The translations under genes and the position numbers were made by a program. Of a stretch of DNA of 64,000 nucleotides, positions 24,550 to 33,811 are shown one piece after another. Location: NCBI RefSeq assembly GCF_030651995.1, contig NZ_JAUSBN010000073.1, positions 62,001-126,000 on the forward strand. The letters run 5' to 3'. How positions within the stretch are numbered: the first letter of the stretch is position 1; each line of letters begins with the position of its first letter. Origin of the DNA: Reyranella sp. GTDB taxonomy: Bacteria > Pseudomonadota > Alphaproteobacteria > Reyranellales > Reyranellaceae. The notes under the pieces are model-generated. The model ran no database searches. It was not told the origin of the DNA and saw only the letters and a program-made list of their open reading frames with translations.

Positions 24550-25329
24550 TCAAACCGTCGGGATCGTGCCGCCGTCGATGACGTATTCCGTGCCGGTGAT
24601 GCTGGCGGCGCGGTCGGAGGCGAGGAAGGCGATGAGGTTCGCGACCTCTGCCGGCGTCGAGGGCCGGCCGAGGGGGATGCCGCCCAGCGCCTTCATGACG
24701 ATCGCCTTGCCGCCGTCGCGGTCCACGCCGGCGTCGCGGGCGATCCGGTCGGTCAGCCGCACGGCGGCTTCGGTCTCGATCCAGCCCGGCGACACGCGCA
24801 CAACGCGTACGCCTTTGGGCGAGACCTCCTTCGAGAGGCTCTTGCTGTAGGTGGAGAGCGCGGCCTTGGCGGCGGCGTAGGCGGTCGTCGCGTCGGGCAG
24901 CGGCAGGGCGCGCTGGATCGAGGTGACATGGATGACCACGCCGCGTCTCCGTTCGACCATGGCGGGCAGCAGCGCGCGGTCGAGCCGCACGGCGGGTATC
25001 AGGTTGAGGTCGATCTCCCGGACCCAGTCGGCATCGCCCAGCGCCGCGAAGCCGCCGGCCGGCGCGCGCGAGCCTCCCAGCATGTGGACGAGGATGTCGA
25101 TCTCGCCCAGGCGCTCGCGCGCGACGGCGGCAAGGTCGGCGCAGCCCTGCGCGGTCGTGAGATCGGCGGCGACGAACATCGACTCCGGCATCTCGGCTGG
25201 TCGCGAGCGCGCCGTCGTCAGCACGCGCGCGCCGAGGTCGGAGAAGAGCGCGACGGTCGCCGCGCCGGCGCCGCGCGTGCCCGAGGTGATCAGCACCCGC
25301 TTGCCCTCGAGCTGGAGGAAGCCGCTCAT
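24550..25329 (-). CDS. SDR family oxidoreductase
   Basis: A 259-residue short-chain dehydrogenase. The cofactor motif is '[16 protein letters not shown]' (TGxxxGxG type, with Ala for one Gly), followed by 'ILVHMLGG' (NNAG position), Ser in '[10 protein letters not shown]' and the YxxxK '[10 protein letters not shown]'. The C-terminus '[16 protein letters not shown]' is typical. ATG 25329 overlaps the stop of the NTF2-like gene (ATGA), so both are coupled and probably act on the same small molecule. Divergent from a LysR regulator that likely controls them. Substrate unknown. Confidence 0.92.
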   Translation of the reverse strand: MSGFLQLEGKRVLITSGTRGAGAATVALFSDLGARVLTTARSRPAEMPESMFVAADLTTAQGCADLAAVARERLGEIDILVHMLGGSRAPAGGFAALGDADWVREIDLNLIPAVRLDRALLPAMVERRRGVVIHVTSIQRALPLPDATTAYAAAKAALSTYSKSLSKEVSPKGVRVVRVSPGWIETEAAVRLTDRIARDAGVDRDGGKAIVMKALGGIPLGRPSTPAEVANLIAFLASDRAASITGTEYVIDGGTIPTV

Positions 25330-25649
25330 GCGCCGATCCTCAGGGCTGCGATGCGCCCGTCCACGAGCCGGAAGGCGAAGGTGAGCAGGGCCGGGCTGCC
25401 GGGAAACTGTCCGGTGACCCTGGCGCGGATGAGGGTGCGATCCTGCGCTTCGCGGATCTCGCACGGCTCGGCCCTGTGGCGGTACTGTGCCTTGGCCGCG
25501 CGCCACCACGCCCCGATGGCTTCGGGGCCAGCATGCGTGCGGCCTTCGTCCTCGACGACGGCGTCTGACGCGAAGGCATCGAGGGGAGCCGTATCGGGCG
25601 GGCCCTTGTCGGCGTCGAAGAAGGCTTTGACGGGGGCTGGCAGGTTCAT
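25326..25649 (-). CDS. NTF2/SnoaL-like protein
   Basis: A 107-residue alpha+beta barrel protein of SnoaL/NTF2 type ('[20 protein letters not shown]', '[23 protein letters not shown]', '[16 protein letters not shown]'). Such proteins are small isomerases, dehydratases or binding partners. It is the first gene of a two-gene operon with the SDR (overlap ATGA) and lies opposite a LysR gene. Catalytic residues cannot be assigned. Confidence 0.85.
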   Translation of the reverse strand: MNLPAPVKAFFDADKGPPDTAPLDAFASDAVVEDEGRTHAGPEAIGAWWRAAKAQYRHRAEPCEIREAQDRTLIRARVTGQFPGSPALLTFAFRLVDGRIAALRIGA

Positions 25650-25710
25650 GATCGCTTCCTTCCGCGTGTGCTGTCCCGCTCGAAGTAGGCCTGTACGGCA
25701 ATCCCGATAA

Positions 25711-25756
25711 GTGGGACAAAGAGGGATGAGGCGTTACGAAAGTCGGGACAAACAGG
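25711..25756. promoter_or_regulatory. Direct repeats, candidate LysR sites
   Basis: GTGGGACAAAGAGG (25711-25724) and TCGGGACAAACAGG (25743-25756) repeat with a 32-base step, about three helical turns, directly before the LysR start at 25758 and in the promoter gap of the divergent SDR operon. Likely regulator binding or promoter elements. Confidence 0.4.
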
Positions 25757-25757
25757 A

Positions 25758-26663
25758 GTGAACGGGGTTGGGCTGGGCGAGTTCGACGCCGCCCTCGCCG
25801 TCGCGCGTGAGGGCTCGTTCCGCGGCGCCGCCCGGGCGCTCGGCCTGTCGACGACGGCGCTGAGCAATGCCGTGGCGAAGCTCGAAACGAGGGTGGGCGT
25901 GCGTCTGTTCAACCGGACGACGCGTAGCGTCTCGCTCACCGACGCCGGCCGCGCCTTCGTCGAACAGGCGGGGCCGGCCCTGCGCGACCTGCACGGCGCG
26001 ATGGAGGCGGTCCGCGCCCAGCAGGCGACGCCCTCCGGAACGCTGCGCATCAACGCCTTCGCGTCGGGCGCGCGCGAAATCATGGCGCCGCTGGTCCTGG
26101 AATTCCTGCGCCGGCACCCCGCGGTGCATGTCGACCTCGTGACCGAGGGACGGCTGGTCGACATCGTGGCCGACGGCTTCGACCTCGGCGTGCGCCGCGC
26201 GGATCTGGTGCCCGCCGACATGATCGCCGTCCCGCTCGGCCGGCCGCAGCGACATGCCGTCGTGGCGTCCCCGGCCTATTTCAGCCAGCACGGCACGCCG
26301 CGCGCGCCGATGGATCTCGGCCGGCATCGCTGCCTCCGCACCCGCCTGCCCGACGGCGCGCTGTTGCGGTGGCATTTCGAGAAGCGAGGGGAAACGCTTC
26401 TGGTCGACGTAAACGGGCCGATCACCCTGGACGAGGCCAGCCTTGCCCGCATGGCGGTGCTGCAAGGGGTGGGCATAGGCTTCTTTCTGGAGCAGGATGT
26501 GCGCAACGACATCGCCGCCGGCCGCCTCGTGCGCGTGCTCGACGACTGGACACCGCCGATCGCCGACCTCTGCCTCTATTATCCCGGCCGGCGCAATCCC
26601 TCCGCCGCCCTCAAGGAATTCGTCGGTCTGGCCCGTGAACTCGGCCGGACGGCGAGATCGTGA
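25758..26663 (+). CDS. LysR family transcriptional regulator
   Basis: A 301-residue LysR regulator: wHTH '[20 protein letters not shown]', '[22 protein letters not shown]', '[13 protein letters not shown]', then an effector domain of the DsdC/AaeR-like type ('[16 protein letters not shown]', '[15 protein letters not shown]'). The start is a GTG at 25758; no ATG is available nearby. It is divergent from the NTF2/SDR operon, its likely target. Effector unknown. Confidence 0.9.
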   Translation: MNGVGLGEFDAALAVAREGSFRGAARALGLSTTALSNAVAKLETRVGVRLFNRTTRSVSLTDAGRAFVEQAGPALRDLHGAMEAVRAQQATPSGTLRINAFASGAREIMAPLVLEFLRRHPAVHVDLVTEGRLVDIVADGFDLGVRRADLVPADMIAVPLGRPQRHAVVASPAYFSQHGTPRAPMDLGRHRCLRTRLPDGALLRWHFEKRGETLLVDVNGPITLDEASLARMAVLQGVGIGFFLEQDVRNDIAAGRLVRVLDDWTPPIADLCLYYPGRRNPSAALKEFVGLARELGRTARS

Positions 26664-26765
26664 ACGGCGGCTCTCGTCTTTTTTGCAGGCCGGCGCGAGA
26701 CGGCCGGTGACGGACGAGACATCACACCTCATGCGCAGCCGCGCCATATGGGTTAGGAAACGCCG

Positions 26766-27131
26766 ATGTCCGATATCGAAACCCTCCGCAAATCGCTCGC
26801 CCTCTCGTCCGAAGGGCTGGCTTCCGAAGACAAGAAGGCGATGGCCATCGACGCCATCTCCAAGATCCTCGACGCGCTGGAGCTCGGCGTCGGCGCGTTC
26901 GGCGAATGGGAGCAGCGCTGCCTCGCCGCGTCGATCATCGCGCTGCGTGCGGGAAAGTACGATGACTCCCGGGCGCTGGCGCGCCGTGCGATCTGGCCCG
27001 AGGAAAACCGCCGCAACTCCGGCGTCGCCCGCCTGCTGCTGCGCCCGGGAATGCTGACGATCCCCGAACTCCGGAAGGAGTTCAAAATCGCGCAGTCCAT
27101 GCCGCCCCGGAAGGTTCGCCCCGTCGAATAG
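26766..27131 (+). CDS. Hypothetical cytosolic protein
   Basis: A 121-residue protein of unknown function, with no signal or membrane segment. It is helical ('MSDIETLRKSLALSSEGLAS', 'AISKILDALELGVGAFGEWEQ') with TPR-like spacing in 'AASIIALRAGKYDDSRALARRAI', recalling the small proteins at 41159 and 49911. ATG 26766 follows TTAGGAAACG. Monocistronic. Confidence 0.6.
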   Translation: MSDIETLRKSLALSSEGLASEDKKAMAIDAISKILDALELGVGAFGEWEQRCLAASIIALRAGKYDDSRALARRAIWPEENRRNSGVARLLLRPGMLTIPELRKEFKIAQSMPPRKVRPVE

Positions 27132-27501
27132 GGCGAGGGGCGGCGTCAGGGATTACAACAAACTCCCGTCACTCGCGAGAGTAGGGCTCTCGCATATGAG
27201 GAAAAGGTCCCTCACTTCGCTGGCGCTGACATCGTCTGTTTGATCGGCGCACTGCGCAAACCTCAATAAAATTGTCGTCCCGAACGAATGCGGGACCTTT
27301 CGTCTCATTCGAATCGCCAACTACCACGGTCTTTGAGGCCGAGCGCGATTGCCCTGCTCCGGAGGGGGGGCTTCGAAGCCAGGCTGCACTGGCTCGCATC
27401 CTGCACCGCGTACCATTGATACAAAAGGAGCGGCCCGTCGCCACGCCGGCGCCCCGCTGCCTCGTGATATCCTGCAGACAGCTGTTTTTGCGAGGGTACC
27501 G
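27132..27501. other. Stretch without a supported gene
   Basis: About 370 bases between two small plus-strand genes. It is less GC-rich than its surroundings. I see no credible reading frame, no tRNA and no strong hairpin. It may hold the promoter of the gene at 27502. Confidence 0.5.
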
Positions 27502-27702
27502 GTGCGCAGGGACGACAGGAAGCTTGCCGAGCTCGAGACCAACCTCAATCGACTCCGCGACGATCTCAACGATCTGTCGAAGGCGCTGAACGTCAATCCG
27601 CGCAACACCAGCCTGGTGATCCGGAGGGTCAACCTGATGGGCCGCATCGTGGCGGCACAGTCCACCGTCGAGCAGTTGCGCGGCACCTTGCGCCACGCCT
27701 GA
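27502..27702 (+). CDS. Small coiled-coil protein
   Basis: A 66-residue protein with a GTG start at 27502 (GAGG seven bases upstream). The sequence 'LAELETNLNRLRDDLNDLSK' is a heptad-like coiled coil and 'NTSLVIRRVNLMGRIVAAQS' continues the helix. Upstream in-frame codons back to 27349 lack coding character. Function unknown. Confidence 0.55.
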   Translation: MRRDDRKLAELETNLNRLRDDLNDLSKALNVNPRNTSLVIRRVNLMGRIVAAQSTVEQLRGTLRHA

Positions 27703-27741
27703 GGCGGCATAGCCCCTCTCTCTCCGAAGGGGCGGCGCGGA

Positions 27742-28515
27742 TCAGCCGCCGAGGCCGCGCTTCTTGCGGTATTCGTCGAGCTGGTGGATTGCCGCGGCGA
27801 CGCCCTCGAGCGGGAACTCGTAATCCTGCGTCTCGACGCCCACCAGGCCTTCGCGTCCACCCTTGCGGAGCCCCGAGAGTTCGGCCTCGCCCAACCAGGC
27901 GATGCTCCAGCCGCCGACCCCGACTCCGCTCAACTGGTTGCCGCCGCCGTTGCCGAAGCCCTTGCCGTCGATCTGGAAGGAACCGTCCCAGTCCTTCGGG
28001 CCCTTCATCGGCACCGCCACCTGCCACTGCCGCGAGTCGCCCGGCTGCACGAGGTCGACGCCGATACGAACCCGGCGGCCGCCGGCCTTGGATAGGGCCA
28101 CGCAGTACATGAAGGTCTGGCCGCTGCGCGCGGCGCGGATCAGCCAGGGGCCGGCCTCGCCGTACGGCCGTTCGAACCTGTCGTTGCCGACGATGTCGTA
28201 GCCGCCATAGCCGTTGGGGGCCGCCAGCTGGCCGTTGGTGCAGCGGCTGGCAAGCCGGCGGATGTGCGCCGAGGCGCCCTCGACGTCCGTGCGGTCGGTC
28301 TTCAGGCACCAGTCGACATGCATCTTGGTGACGGCATGCACGCCCTTGCTGAAATCCTGGCAGGCCGGATTGATCGCTATCGCGTCCTTGGCTGCCGTCG
28401 CCGCCGTCGCCGCATATTGCTGGCAAAAGGTGGCGTCGCCCGGTTCGGCCTGGGCCACAGCGGGAGCAGCGAGCAGGGCGAGCATCGCCGCCAGGGAAAG
28501 CAGGTCTTTGCGCAT
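27742..28515 (-). CDS. Secreted hypothetical protein
   Basis: A 257-residue exported protein with a signal peptide (MRKDLLSLAAMLALLAAPAVAQA). The mature N-terminal part has 'FCQQYAATAATAAKDAIAIN' and 'WCLKTDRTDVEGASAHIRRLASRC', with six or so Cys likely in disulphides, followed by a beta-rich part. The '(V)NPAC...W(C)L' pattern recurs in uncharacterised alphaproteobacterial periplasmic proteins. Next gene upstream on the strand (28538) is also secreted, 22 bases away, so the two form a pair of envelope proteins. Confidence 0.7.
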   Translation of the reverse strand: MRKDLLSLAAMLALLAAPAVAQAEPGDATFCQQYAATAATAAKDAIAINPACQDFSKGVHAVTKMHVDWCLKTDRTDVEGASAHIRRLASRCTNGQLAAPNGYGGYDIVGNDRFERPYGEAGPWLIRAARSGQTFMYCVALSKAGGRRVRIGVDLVQPGDSRQWQVAVPMKGPKDWDGSFQIDGKGFGNGGGNQLSGVGVGGWSIAWLGEAELSGLRKGGREGLVGVETQDYEFPLEGVAAAIHQLDEYRKKRGLGG

Positions 28516-28537
28516 CGTCGTTCGGTTCCGTCGTCGT

Positions 28538-29032
28538 TTACTGGTGGGACGTCATGCAGCCGTCGATCCGCGCGCTCATCGTTTCGGGATCGCCGAGGTC
28601 GAAGCTGCGCTTCACGTTGCGTGCGGGGAGCTGCACCTCCATCCGCTTCGATTCGAAGAACATGTCGGTGAAACTGTTTTCCAGGACCGGGCTCCACAGC
28701 CGGTCGGGCGATCGCTGGGCCATCCTGAAGGTGAAGCGCTTGCCGCTGGGCCTGAAAACGATCACGGCCTCGTCCGTGGCGCCGCTCGTGCCGGGGCCCG
28801 GCAGGATGAAGTGGCGCCGTCCGTCGTCGCCGAAGCTCATCCGCAGCCCTTCATTGTTCGGCCCCGTCGTGTCGGCCACGCAGCGTGCGAACTTGCCCTT
28901 GTCGTGGACGATGCTGATCTCCCAGCCGCCGAAGGTGCCGATCTTCTTCGTCTGCGCCACCGCGGGCGCTCCTGGTCCCAACACGGCCATCATCGATCCT
29001 GCGACCAGAAGGCCCCATCTACGCCCGACCAT
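28538..29032 (-). CDS. Secreted hypothetical protein (IalB-like in outline)
   Basis: A 164-residue exported protein. ATG 29032 has GGGAG six bases upstream and starts a signal peptide (MVGRRWGLLVAGSMMAVLG...AVAQ). The mature part ('GTFGGWEISIVHDKGKFARC', 'FRPSGKRFTFRMAQRSPDRL') recalls the invasion-associated locus B fold, a periplasmic beta protein, but I would not press the name. Two Cys could form one disulphide. First gene of a pair with 27742-28515. Confidence 0.65.
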   Translation of the reverse strand: MVGRRWGLLVAGSMMAVLGPGAPAVAQTKKIGTFGGWEISIVHDKGKFARCVADTTGPNNEGLRMSFGDDGRRHFILPGPGTSGATDEAVIVFRPSGKRFTFRMAQRSPDRLWSPVLENSFTDMFFESKRMEVQLPARNVKRSFDLGDPETMSARIDGCMTSHQ

Positions 29033-29254
29033 CGCGAACTCCCGCAAGCGCAAGCACGATCCCTCGACCGCGAGGAACTAACCTCATTTTCTAACGCTAC
29101 TATATTGCAGGATTTTGCACGCGCACGCAGGGGGACGGACCCTATTGCCCTCCCGCGCATGATGGGCCAGAAGAAACGCGGGTGTTCGCACTTCGGCGCG
29201 GGCAGGGACTAGCGCTGGTCGGGCCGCCAGCGGTCCCTGTTCCGTGCGAGACCC

Positions 29255-30454
29255 ATGACCCGCAATCCCCACGTGCGTCCCAGCCTGTTGCGCCGCTTCA
29301 TCGACAGCGAAGCGTCAGGCGGTATCGTGCTCATGGTGGCCGCTGCGCTGGCGCTGATCGTCGCCAATTCACCGCTGGCGGCCGTTTATTTCACGGTGCT
29401 CAAGACCTATGCCGGTCCGCTAAGTGTGTCGCACTGGATCAACGATGCGCTCATGGCGGTATTCTTCCTGCTGGTCGGGCTGGAGATCAAGCGCGAGATC
29501 GTCGATGGCCAGCTCTCGACCTGGTCGCGGCGCATCCTGCCCGGCCTCTGCGCCGCCGGCGGCATGGCCGTCCCGGCGCTGATCTTCGCGTCGCTCAACT
29601 GGAACAACGGCGAGGTGATTCGCGGCTGGGCGATTCCCACCGCGACCGACATCGCCTTCGCGCTGGGCGTGCTCTCGCTGTTCGGCAACCGGGTGCCGGC
29701 CTCGATGAAGGTGTTCCTGACGGCGCTGGCGATCATCGACGATCTTGGCGCCGTGCTGATCATCGCGGTCTTCTACACCGGCAATCTCGACCTCGCGGCC
29801 CTGGGGGGCGCGGCCGCCGTGCTGGTGGCGCTGCTGACGCTCAACCGGCTGAGGGTGCGGGTGCTGTGGCCCTACCTGCTGCTGGGTGTCGGCTTGTGGG
29901 TGCTGGTGCTGCTGTCGGGCGTCCATGCGACGGTCGCGGGCGTCGCCCTCGCGCTCACCATCCCGATCGGACGCCCGGTGGCCGGCCGGCGCGAGCCGGC
30001 GGCCGGCTCGCCGCTGCACCGGCTCGAGCATGCGCTGATCAAGGTCGTGCCGTTCGTCATCATTCCCATATTCGGCTTCGCCAATGCAGGCGTGTCCCTC
30101 GCTGGTTTCGATGCGGGTGCCTTGATCGATCCGCTGACGCTCGGCGTCGCGGGCGGGCTGGTCGTCGGCAAGGTGATCGGCGTCTACGGCACCGCGCTCG
30201 CGACCGTGAAGCTCGGTTGGGCCGACGCACCGGTCGGCGCGGCGCCGCTGCACGTGCTGGGCGTGGCGCTGCTCTGCGGCATCGGCTTCACGATGAGCCT
30301 GTTCATCGGCCTGCTCGCCTTCCCCGACAATCCGGCTCTGCAGGACGGCGTCAAGATCGGCATTCTGCTGGGCTCGCTCGTCGCGGCGGCGCTCGGGGCC
30401 CTGGTCCTGATGCTGAGCCCGAAGCCGGGCGGTGCCGAGGCGAGGGCTTTCTGA
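29255..30454 (+). CDS. nhaA: Na+/H+ antiporter NhaA
   Basis: A 399-residue NhaA antiporter with about 12 membrane helices. Hallmarks are 'SEASGGIVLMVAAALALIVANS', 'HWINDALMAVFFLLVGLEIKREI', 'PTATDIAFALGVL', the ion-binding Asp pair in 'ALAIIDDLGAVLIIA', and 'GIGFTMSLFIGLLAF'. It exports sodium in exchange for protons at the inner membrane. Single gene, followed by a hairpin. Length is normal. Confidence 0.96.
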   Translation: MTRNPHVRPSLLRRFIDSEASGGIVLMVAAALALIVANSPLAAVYFTVLKTYAGPLSVSHWINDALMAVFFLLVGLEIKREIVDGQLSTWSRRILPGLCAAGGMAVPALIFASLNWNNGEVIRGWAIPTATDIAFALGVLSLFGNRVPASMKVFLTALAIIDDLGAVLIIAVFYTGNLDLAALGGAAAVLVALLTLNRLRVRVLWPYLLLGVGLWVLVLLSGVHATVAGVALALTIPIGRPVAGRREPAAGSPLHRLEHALIKVVPFVIIPIFGFANAGVSLAGFDAGALIDPLTLGVAGGLVVGKVIGVYGTALATVKLGWADAPVGAAPLHVLGVALLCGIGFTMSLFIGLLAFPDNPALQDGVKIGILLGSLVAAALGALVLMLSPKPGGAEARAF

Positions 30455-30458
30455 AACC

Positions 30459-30484
30459 GGCCGCGACCCGTGAAGGTCGCGGCC
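30459..30484. terminator. Perfect 10-bp hairpin between convergent genes
   Basis: GGCCGCGACC (30459-30468), loop CGTGAA, GGTCGCGGCC (30475-30484), starting four bases after the nhaA stop and before the convergent PfpI-like gene's stop at 30499. There is no U-tract on either strand, so it may be a bidirectional or Rho-assisted terminator. Confidence 0.5.
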
Positions 30485-30498
30485 TGGTCGCCTCCGAT

Positions 30499-31230
30499 TC
30501 AGACGTTGTGCTCGACCAGCGTGCCGTCCTTCAGGATCAGCCCCTCGGCCGTCGGATAGACGAAGGAGAGCAGTTCCCTCAGCTTGTCCTTCTTGCGCGT
30601 GCCGACGTGATCCTCGACCAGCCGCAGCGACGTGGCGAGGCCGGAGCAGGGGCCGTTGCTGGTGAGATGCTTGCCGTCCTGCACGAAATTGATGCTGGTG
30701 TTGCGCACCAGCTTTGCGGCCGGAAGCTCGTGTTCGAACCTGTTGTACTGGTTCATGTAGGTCGTGCAGTGCACGCCGTCGAGCAGGCCGGCATGTCCCA
30801 GCACGAACGAGCCCGTGCACACCGACATGACGTACTTGCAGTCCGCTTGCGTCGCCACTTTGCGGATATAGTCGAGCGTTCCGTTGGCCCGCAGCGCCTC
30901 GGTGGCCCGGGCGCCTTCGCCGCCGGGCACGACGACGACATTGGCCGCCGGCACGTTGTCGAAACTGTAATCGGCCAGGAACCGCATGCCCGACGACATC
31001 GTGATCGGCGCCGTCGTCGGGGCCACCGTGAACACGTTCGGCAGTCGCCGGGAAGTGGCGTTGGTGTTGAAGGTGTAGCTGAAATCCGCCTCGGTCATGT
31101 CCTGGGCTTCAGGATGATTGTCGAAAGTGGTGCCCCACCAGAACATCTCATACGGGCCCACCACATCCTGTTCCTCGGCGCCGTCGAACATGACCAGAGC
31201 GATGCTCAGGTCCGTCATCCTATTCGTCAT
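30499..31230 (-). CDS. DJ-1/PfpI (class I amidotransferase-like) protein
   Basis: A 243-residue protein of the DJ-1/PfpI superfamily: 'IALVMFDGAEEQDVVGPYEMF' at the start, 'VVVVPGGEGARATEAL' and the nucleophile elbow 'YVMSVCTGSFVLGHAGLLDG', whose Cys is the expected reactive residue. There is no AraC-type HTH at the C-terminus, so it is not a GlxA-like regulator; members of this branch include isonitrile hydratase-like enzymes. ATG 31230 is preferred over earlier codons. Convergent with nhaA. Substrate unknown. Confidence 0.85.
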   Translation of the reverse strand: MTNRMTDLSIALVMFDGAEEQDVVGPYEMFWWGTTFDNHPEAQDMTEADFSYTFNTNATSRRLPNVFTVAPTTAPITMSSGMRFLADYSFDNVPAANVVVVPGGEGARATEALRANGTLDYIRKVATQADCKYVMSVCTGSFVLGHAGLLDGVHCTTYMNQYNRFEHELPAAKLVRNTSINFVQDGKHLTSNGPCSGLATSLRLVEDHVGTRKKDKLRELLSFVYPTAEGLILKDGTLVEHNV

Positions 31231-31482
31231 CCATCTTCCCCCGAATGCACCGGGGGGAGAGAGTCTCCCCACCGGTAACCCCAAGATCGTCACCATTGAC
31301 GCGGCGGACGCTAACATCGCGGCGGAGGGAGTCAAAGCAGCGTACCGCTGCGCACCTGCGCCCGCTCGACGATACGAATGGTGTCTCACGGCCTGATTGA
31401 ATCCACCAGCTTCCAGGCCGGCCGTGTCAGCATCATGACGGTCACACGGCCGCCTGCGGGGCCGCGCCTCGGTCGCGCCTCG

Positions 31483-32979
31483 CTACCGGCAGTTGACCTC
31501 GATGCGGCGGGGCGGCGTCCTGAACCAGGGCGGAGAGCTGTCCATCGCGGGCTGCGGCTTCGGCCAGGCGCCCGACTTCAGGCGCGCCTCGATCAGGGGC
31601 ACGAGCTGCTGCAGGATCACCCAGCCCTTCATGCGCGTGCCGGGGTAGGTCGTGTGGACTCCGTCGGCATAGAGGTCGGGATCAAAGGGCATCGTGCCGG
31701 CGACATCGATGAAATCGATGCCGCGTTCCTGCGTGTACTTCTTCAGCACCCGGTTCTGGAAGTTCGCCAGCCGCTCGAGGTCGCGATAGCGCCACGGGTA
31801 CATGTAGAGATTCAGATAGTCCCAGGTCATGCGGTTGCGGACGGGGTCGAGCTTCAACCCATCCTTCACCATCCACAGGAACGAAGTGACCGCGAGCTCG
31901 GCGTCGATGGGCTTCAGGTCGGCCTGGATCCGGTCGAGGTCGCCCAGGATCTGGGTGAGCGATACCGGCAGGTCCTTGCGGGCGATGTCGGGATCGGTCT
32001 CGGAGAGGTCCTTTGGCCAGGTGAGCCGGTAGTCGGGCTTCGGCGCCTCCAGCCCCGTGGACGGCAGCTCGTCGGAGGCGCGCAGCGTCTGGATGCGGCG
32101 CACGATGTCGGAGTAGCGCGCGAGCACGTTGAGCCAGGCGGGCCCCGGCGGTTCGCGAGGCTTGAGCGGCTGCGGCTTCTCGCCCTGGGGCATCGACGCG
32201 ACCAGGCTCTCCAGCCTGAACTGGTTGCCGCCCTCGTGATAGATCACCAGGTCGGGTCGCGCCGGCACGATCTCGGTGCGGACGATCGACTCTATTCCCT
32301 CCGAGTTGATGGATTCCCGCGCCGCGCTGGCGACTTCGATCCTGAGGTCGGGCCGGTTCTTCGCGGCCCACAGGTTGAGCCAGTGCGCGATGAACTCCGG
32401 ATAGGAGTAGGGCATCTGGTGCGTGTCCGCCGTCGTCGAGGCGCCGGCGAAGACGATGCGGATCGTCTTCGGCGCGCGCGCGAAATCGATCGGCGCCCCG
32501 CGCCAGCCCAGCTGGTTGGTCACCAGTCCGATCGGCGAGGTGGTGTTCGGCCTGAAGCGGAAGGGCGGGTTGGGCTTGCCGTCCTCGGGATCAAAGAGTT
32601 CGAGTGATCCCGGCGCGTTGGCGAAGAACGGACTCTTGCAGGGATCGCCCACGAGCACGGAGTTCCAGATCTTGAAGGCTTCCGGGGATTGGAACGGCGT
32701 GCCCGCCTTCTGCAGCGCACGGTCGAGCTCCATTGCCTCGGGCGGCACCGGCTTGCGGTTGGGCAGCGGCGGCGGATCGCTGAAGAACCACGCGCGCTCC
32801 ACCGAGGCCGCGCGCGGCACGTCGTCGAGGCGATCGGCCGTCGTGTCGTTGCCGATGTTCACCCGGCGGACGGGCAGCTCGAGCTGGGTGAGGGGCAATC
32901 CCGCCAGCACGCGCGCGGCGCCTTCGGCGAAGATCAATCCGATCAGGATGGAGACGGACATCATGATGGCATTCGCCAT
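31483..32979 (-). CDS. Large SGNH/GDSL-type hydrolase-like protein
   Basis: A 498-residue envelope protein. One N-terminal membrane helix ('MANAIMMSVSILIGLIFAEGAARVLAG') anchors it. The SGNH blocks are visible: 'IRIVFAGASTTADTHQMPYS' (Ser nucleophile), 'YHEGGNQF' (Asn block) and 'LYADGVHTTYPGT' (Asp-His block V). Such proteins de-acylate or acylate polysaccharides or lipids at the cell surface. ATG 32979 is used rather than the TTG at 32994. It is transcribed away from the three precursor-peptide genes; a link is possible but not shown. Confidence 0.75.
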   Translation of the reverse strand: MANAIMMSVSILIGLIFAEGAARVLAGLPLTQLELPVRRVNIGNDTTADRLDDVPRAASVERAWFFSDPPPLPNRKPVPPEAMELDRALQKAGTPFQSPEAFKIWNSVLVGDPCKSPFFANAPGSLELFDPEDGKPNPPFRFRPNTTSPIGLVTNQLGWRGAPIDFARAPKTIRIVFAGASTTADTHQMPYSYPEFIAHWLNLWAAKNRPDLRIEVASAARESINSEGIESIVRTEIVPARPDLVIYHEGGNQFRLESLVASMPQGEKPQPLKPREPPGPAWLNVLARYSDIVRRIQTLRASDELPSTGLEAPKPDYRLTWPKDLSETDPDIARKDLPVSLTQILGDLDRIQADLKPIDAELAVTSFLWMVKDGLKLDPVRNRMTWDYLNLYMYPWRYRDLERLANFQNRVLKKYTQERGIDFIDVAGTMPFDPDLYADGVHTTYPGTRMKGWVILQQLVPLIEARLKSGAWPKPQPAMDSSPPWFRTPPRRIEVNCR

Positions 32980-33216
32980 CGTTCGACCGTTCAAGGGCTT
33001 GTCCTCTGCTGGTGATGCTCCCCGGGCAGGCCGTTCTAGGGGCTTCGGCCGGCGAGGAAAAGCGCGACATTGTCGCCCGCTTCACGGCATGATCCCGAAA
33101 GGCGCCCGGCCTCTGCACCAGCGGCGTCCAGTTGGGGCGCGCGTGCTCGCGGGGCGGCTTGTAGCGCTTCCCATCAAGACACCGTAAAATGAGGTCGCTG
33201 ACGGGGAACAAGCACG

Positions 33217-33411
33217 ATGAACCAGCGAACGGCCGACTCGGACGATGAAGAGGCGATCGCCGCGACCGGGATCGGCGAGGCGAGGAAGCCCTATCTGCAA
33301 CCGCAGCTCGTGCGCCTCGGGACCTTGGCCGACATGACCCGGACGGTCGGATATCGCGGTTCGGCCGACGGTGGCCGCTTCCCGCAGCGATTCAGGACGG
33401 GGACTTTCTAG
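33217..33411 (+). CDS. Lasso-type RiPP precursor peptide 1
   Basis: A 64-residue precursor. The leader has the lasso-leader signature Y-x2-P-x-L-x2-LG: 'KPYLQPQLVRLGTLADMTR' at residues 24-42. In lasso precursors a Thr sits two residues before the core; here Thr43-Val44 precede a core starting at Gly45, 'GYRGSADGGRFPQRFRTGTF'. Asp51 is core position 7, able to close a seven-residue ring with the Gly amine. The tail is Arg/Phe-rich. The family assignment rests on these motifs only; no cyclase, leader protease or RRE protein is within the window. GGGGAAC precedes the ATG. Confidence 0.6.
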   Translation: MNQRTADSDDEEAIAATGIGEARKPYLQPQLVRLGTLADMTRTVGYRGSADGGRFPQRFRTGTF

Positions 33412-33448
33412 CGTACCGCGGGTGCACCTGGCGGTGATGGGGAGCGAG

Positions 33449-33640
33449 ATGGACCAGCGAATGACCGACTCCGATGAGGCAGAGCTGATCGCCACGACCG
33501 GGATCGGCGAGATGAAGAAGCCATACCTGCGGCCGCAGCTGGTCCGCCTCGGCGCGCTGGCCGACATGACGCGCAAGGTCGGCTATCGCGGTTCGGCCGA
33601 CGGAGGGCGTTTCCCCTTTGGATTCAGGACGGCGTGGTAG
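33449..33640 (+). CDS. Lasso-type RiPP precursor peptide 2
   Basis: A 63-residue paralog of the gene at 33217. ATG 33449 has GGGGAG five bases upstream. Leader 'KKPYLRPQLVRLGALADMTR' (residues 23-42), core 'GYRGSADGGRFPFGFRTAW' (45-63). The ring half (GYRGSADGG) is identical to peptide 1 while the tail differs, as expected when a ring scaffold is kept and the tail varies. The -2 residue is Lys instead of Thr, so processing might be less efficient or follow another rule. Follows gene 1 by 37 bases, likely one transcript. Confidence 0.6.
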   Translation: MDQRMTDSDEAELIATTGIGEMKKPYLRPQLVRLGALADMTRKVGYRGSADGGRFPFGFRTAW

Positions 33641-33811
33641 CGCGCCGCGGGTGCGCCTGGCGGTGGCGTCTCAACAGGTCGGCTTCGGTGAGGCCGTAAC
33701 CGCCGTACTCATCTCCTGGGACGATTCCGAAAGGCCTGCGGGCCCACGCTGACTTGTAGCACTTTCCGTGAAGACACTGTAGATTGTCCGTGCTGACGGG
33801 GAAAAGCCAGG

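Noticed and set aside
25734-26747. 337-codon minus ORF antisense to LysR
   Set aside because: Shadow of the LysR gene, no recognisable domain.
33082-33576. Minus-strand ORF opposite the precursor peptides with internal repeats
   Set aside because: The repeats come from the duplicated precursor units; the plus-strand peptides have the conserved leader and cores.
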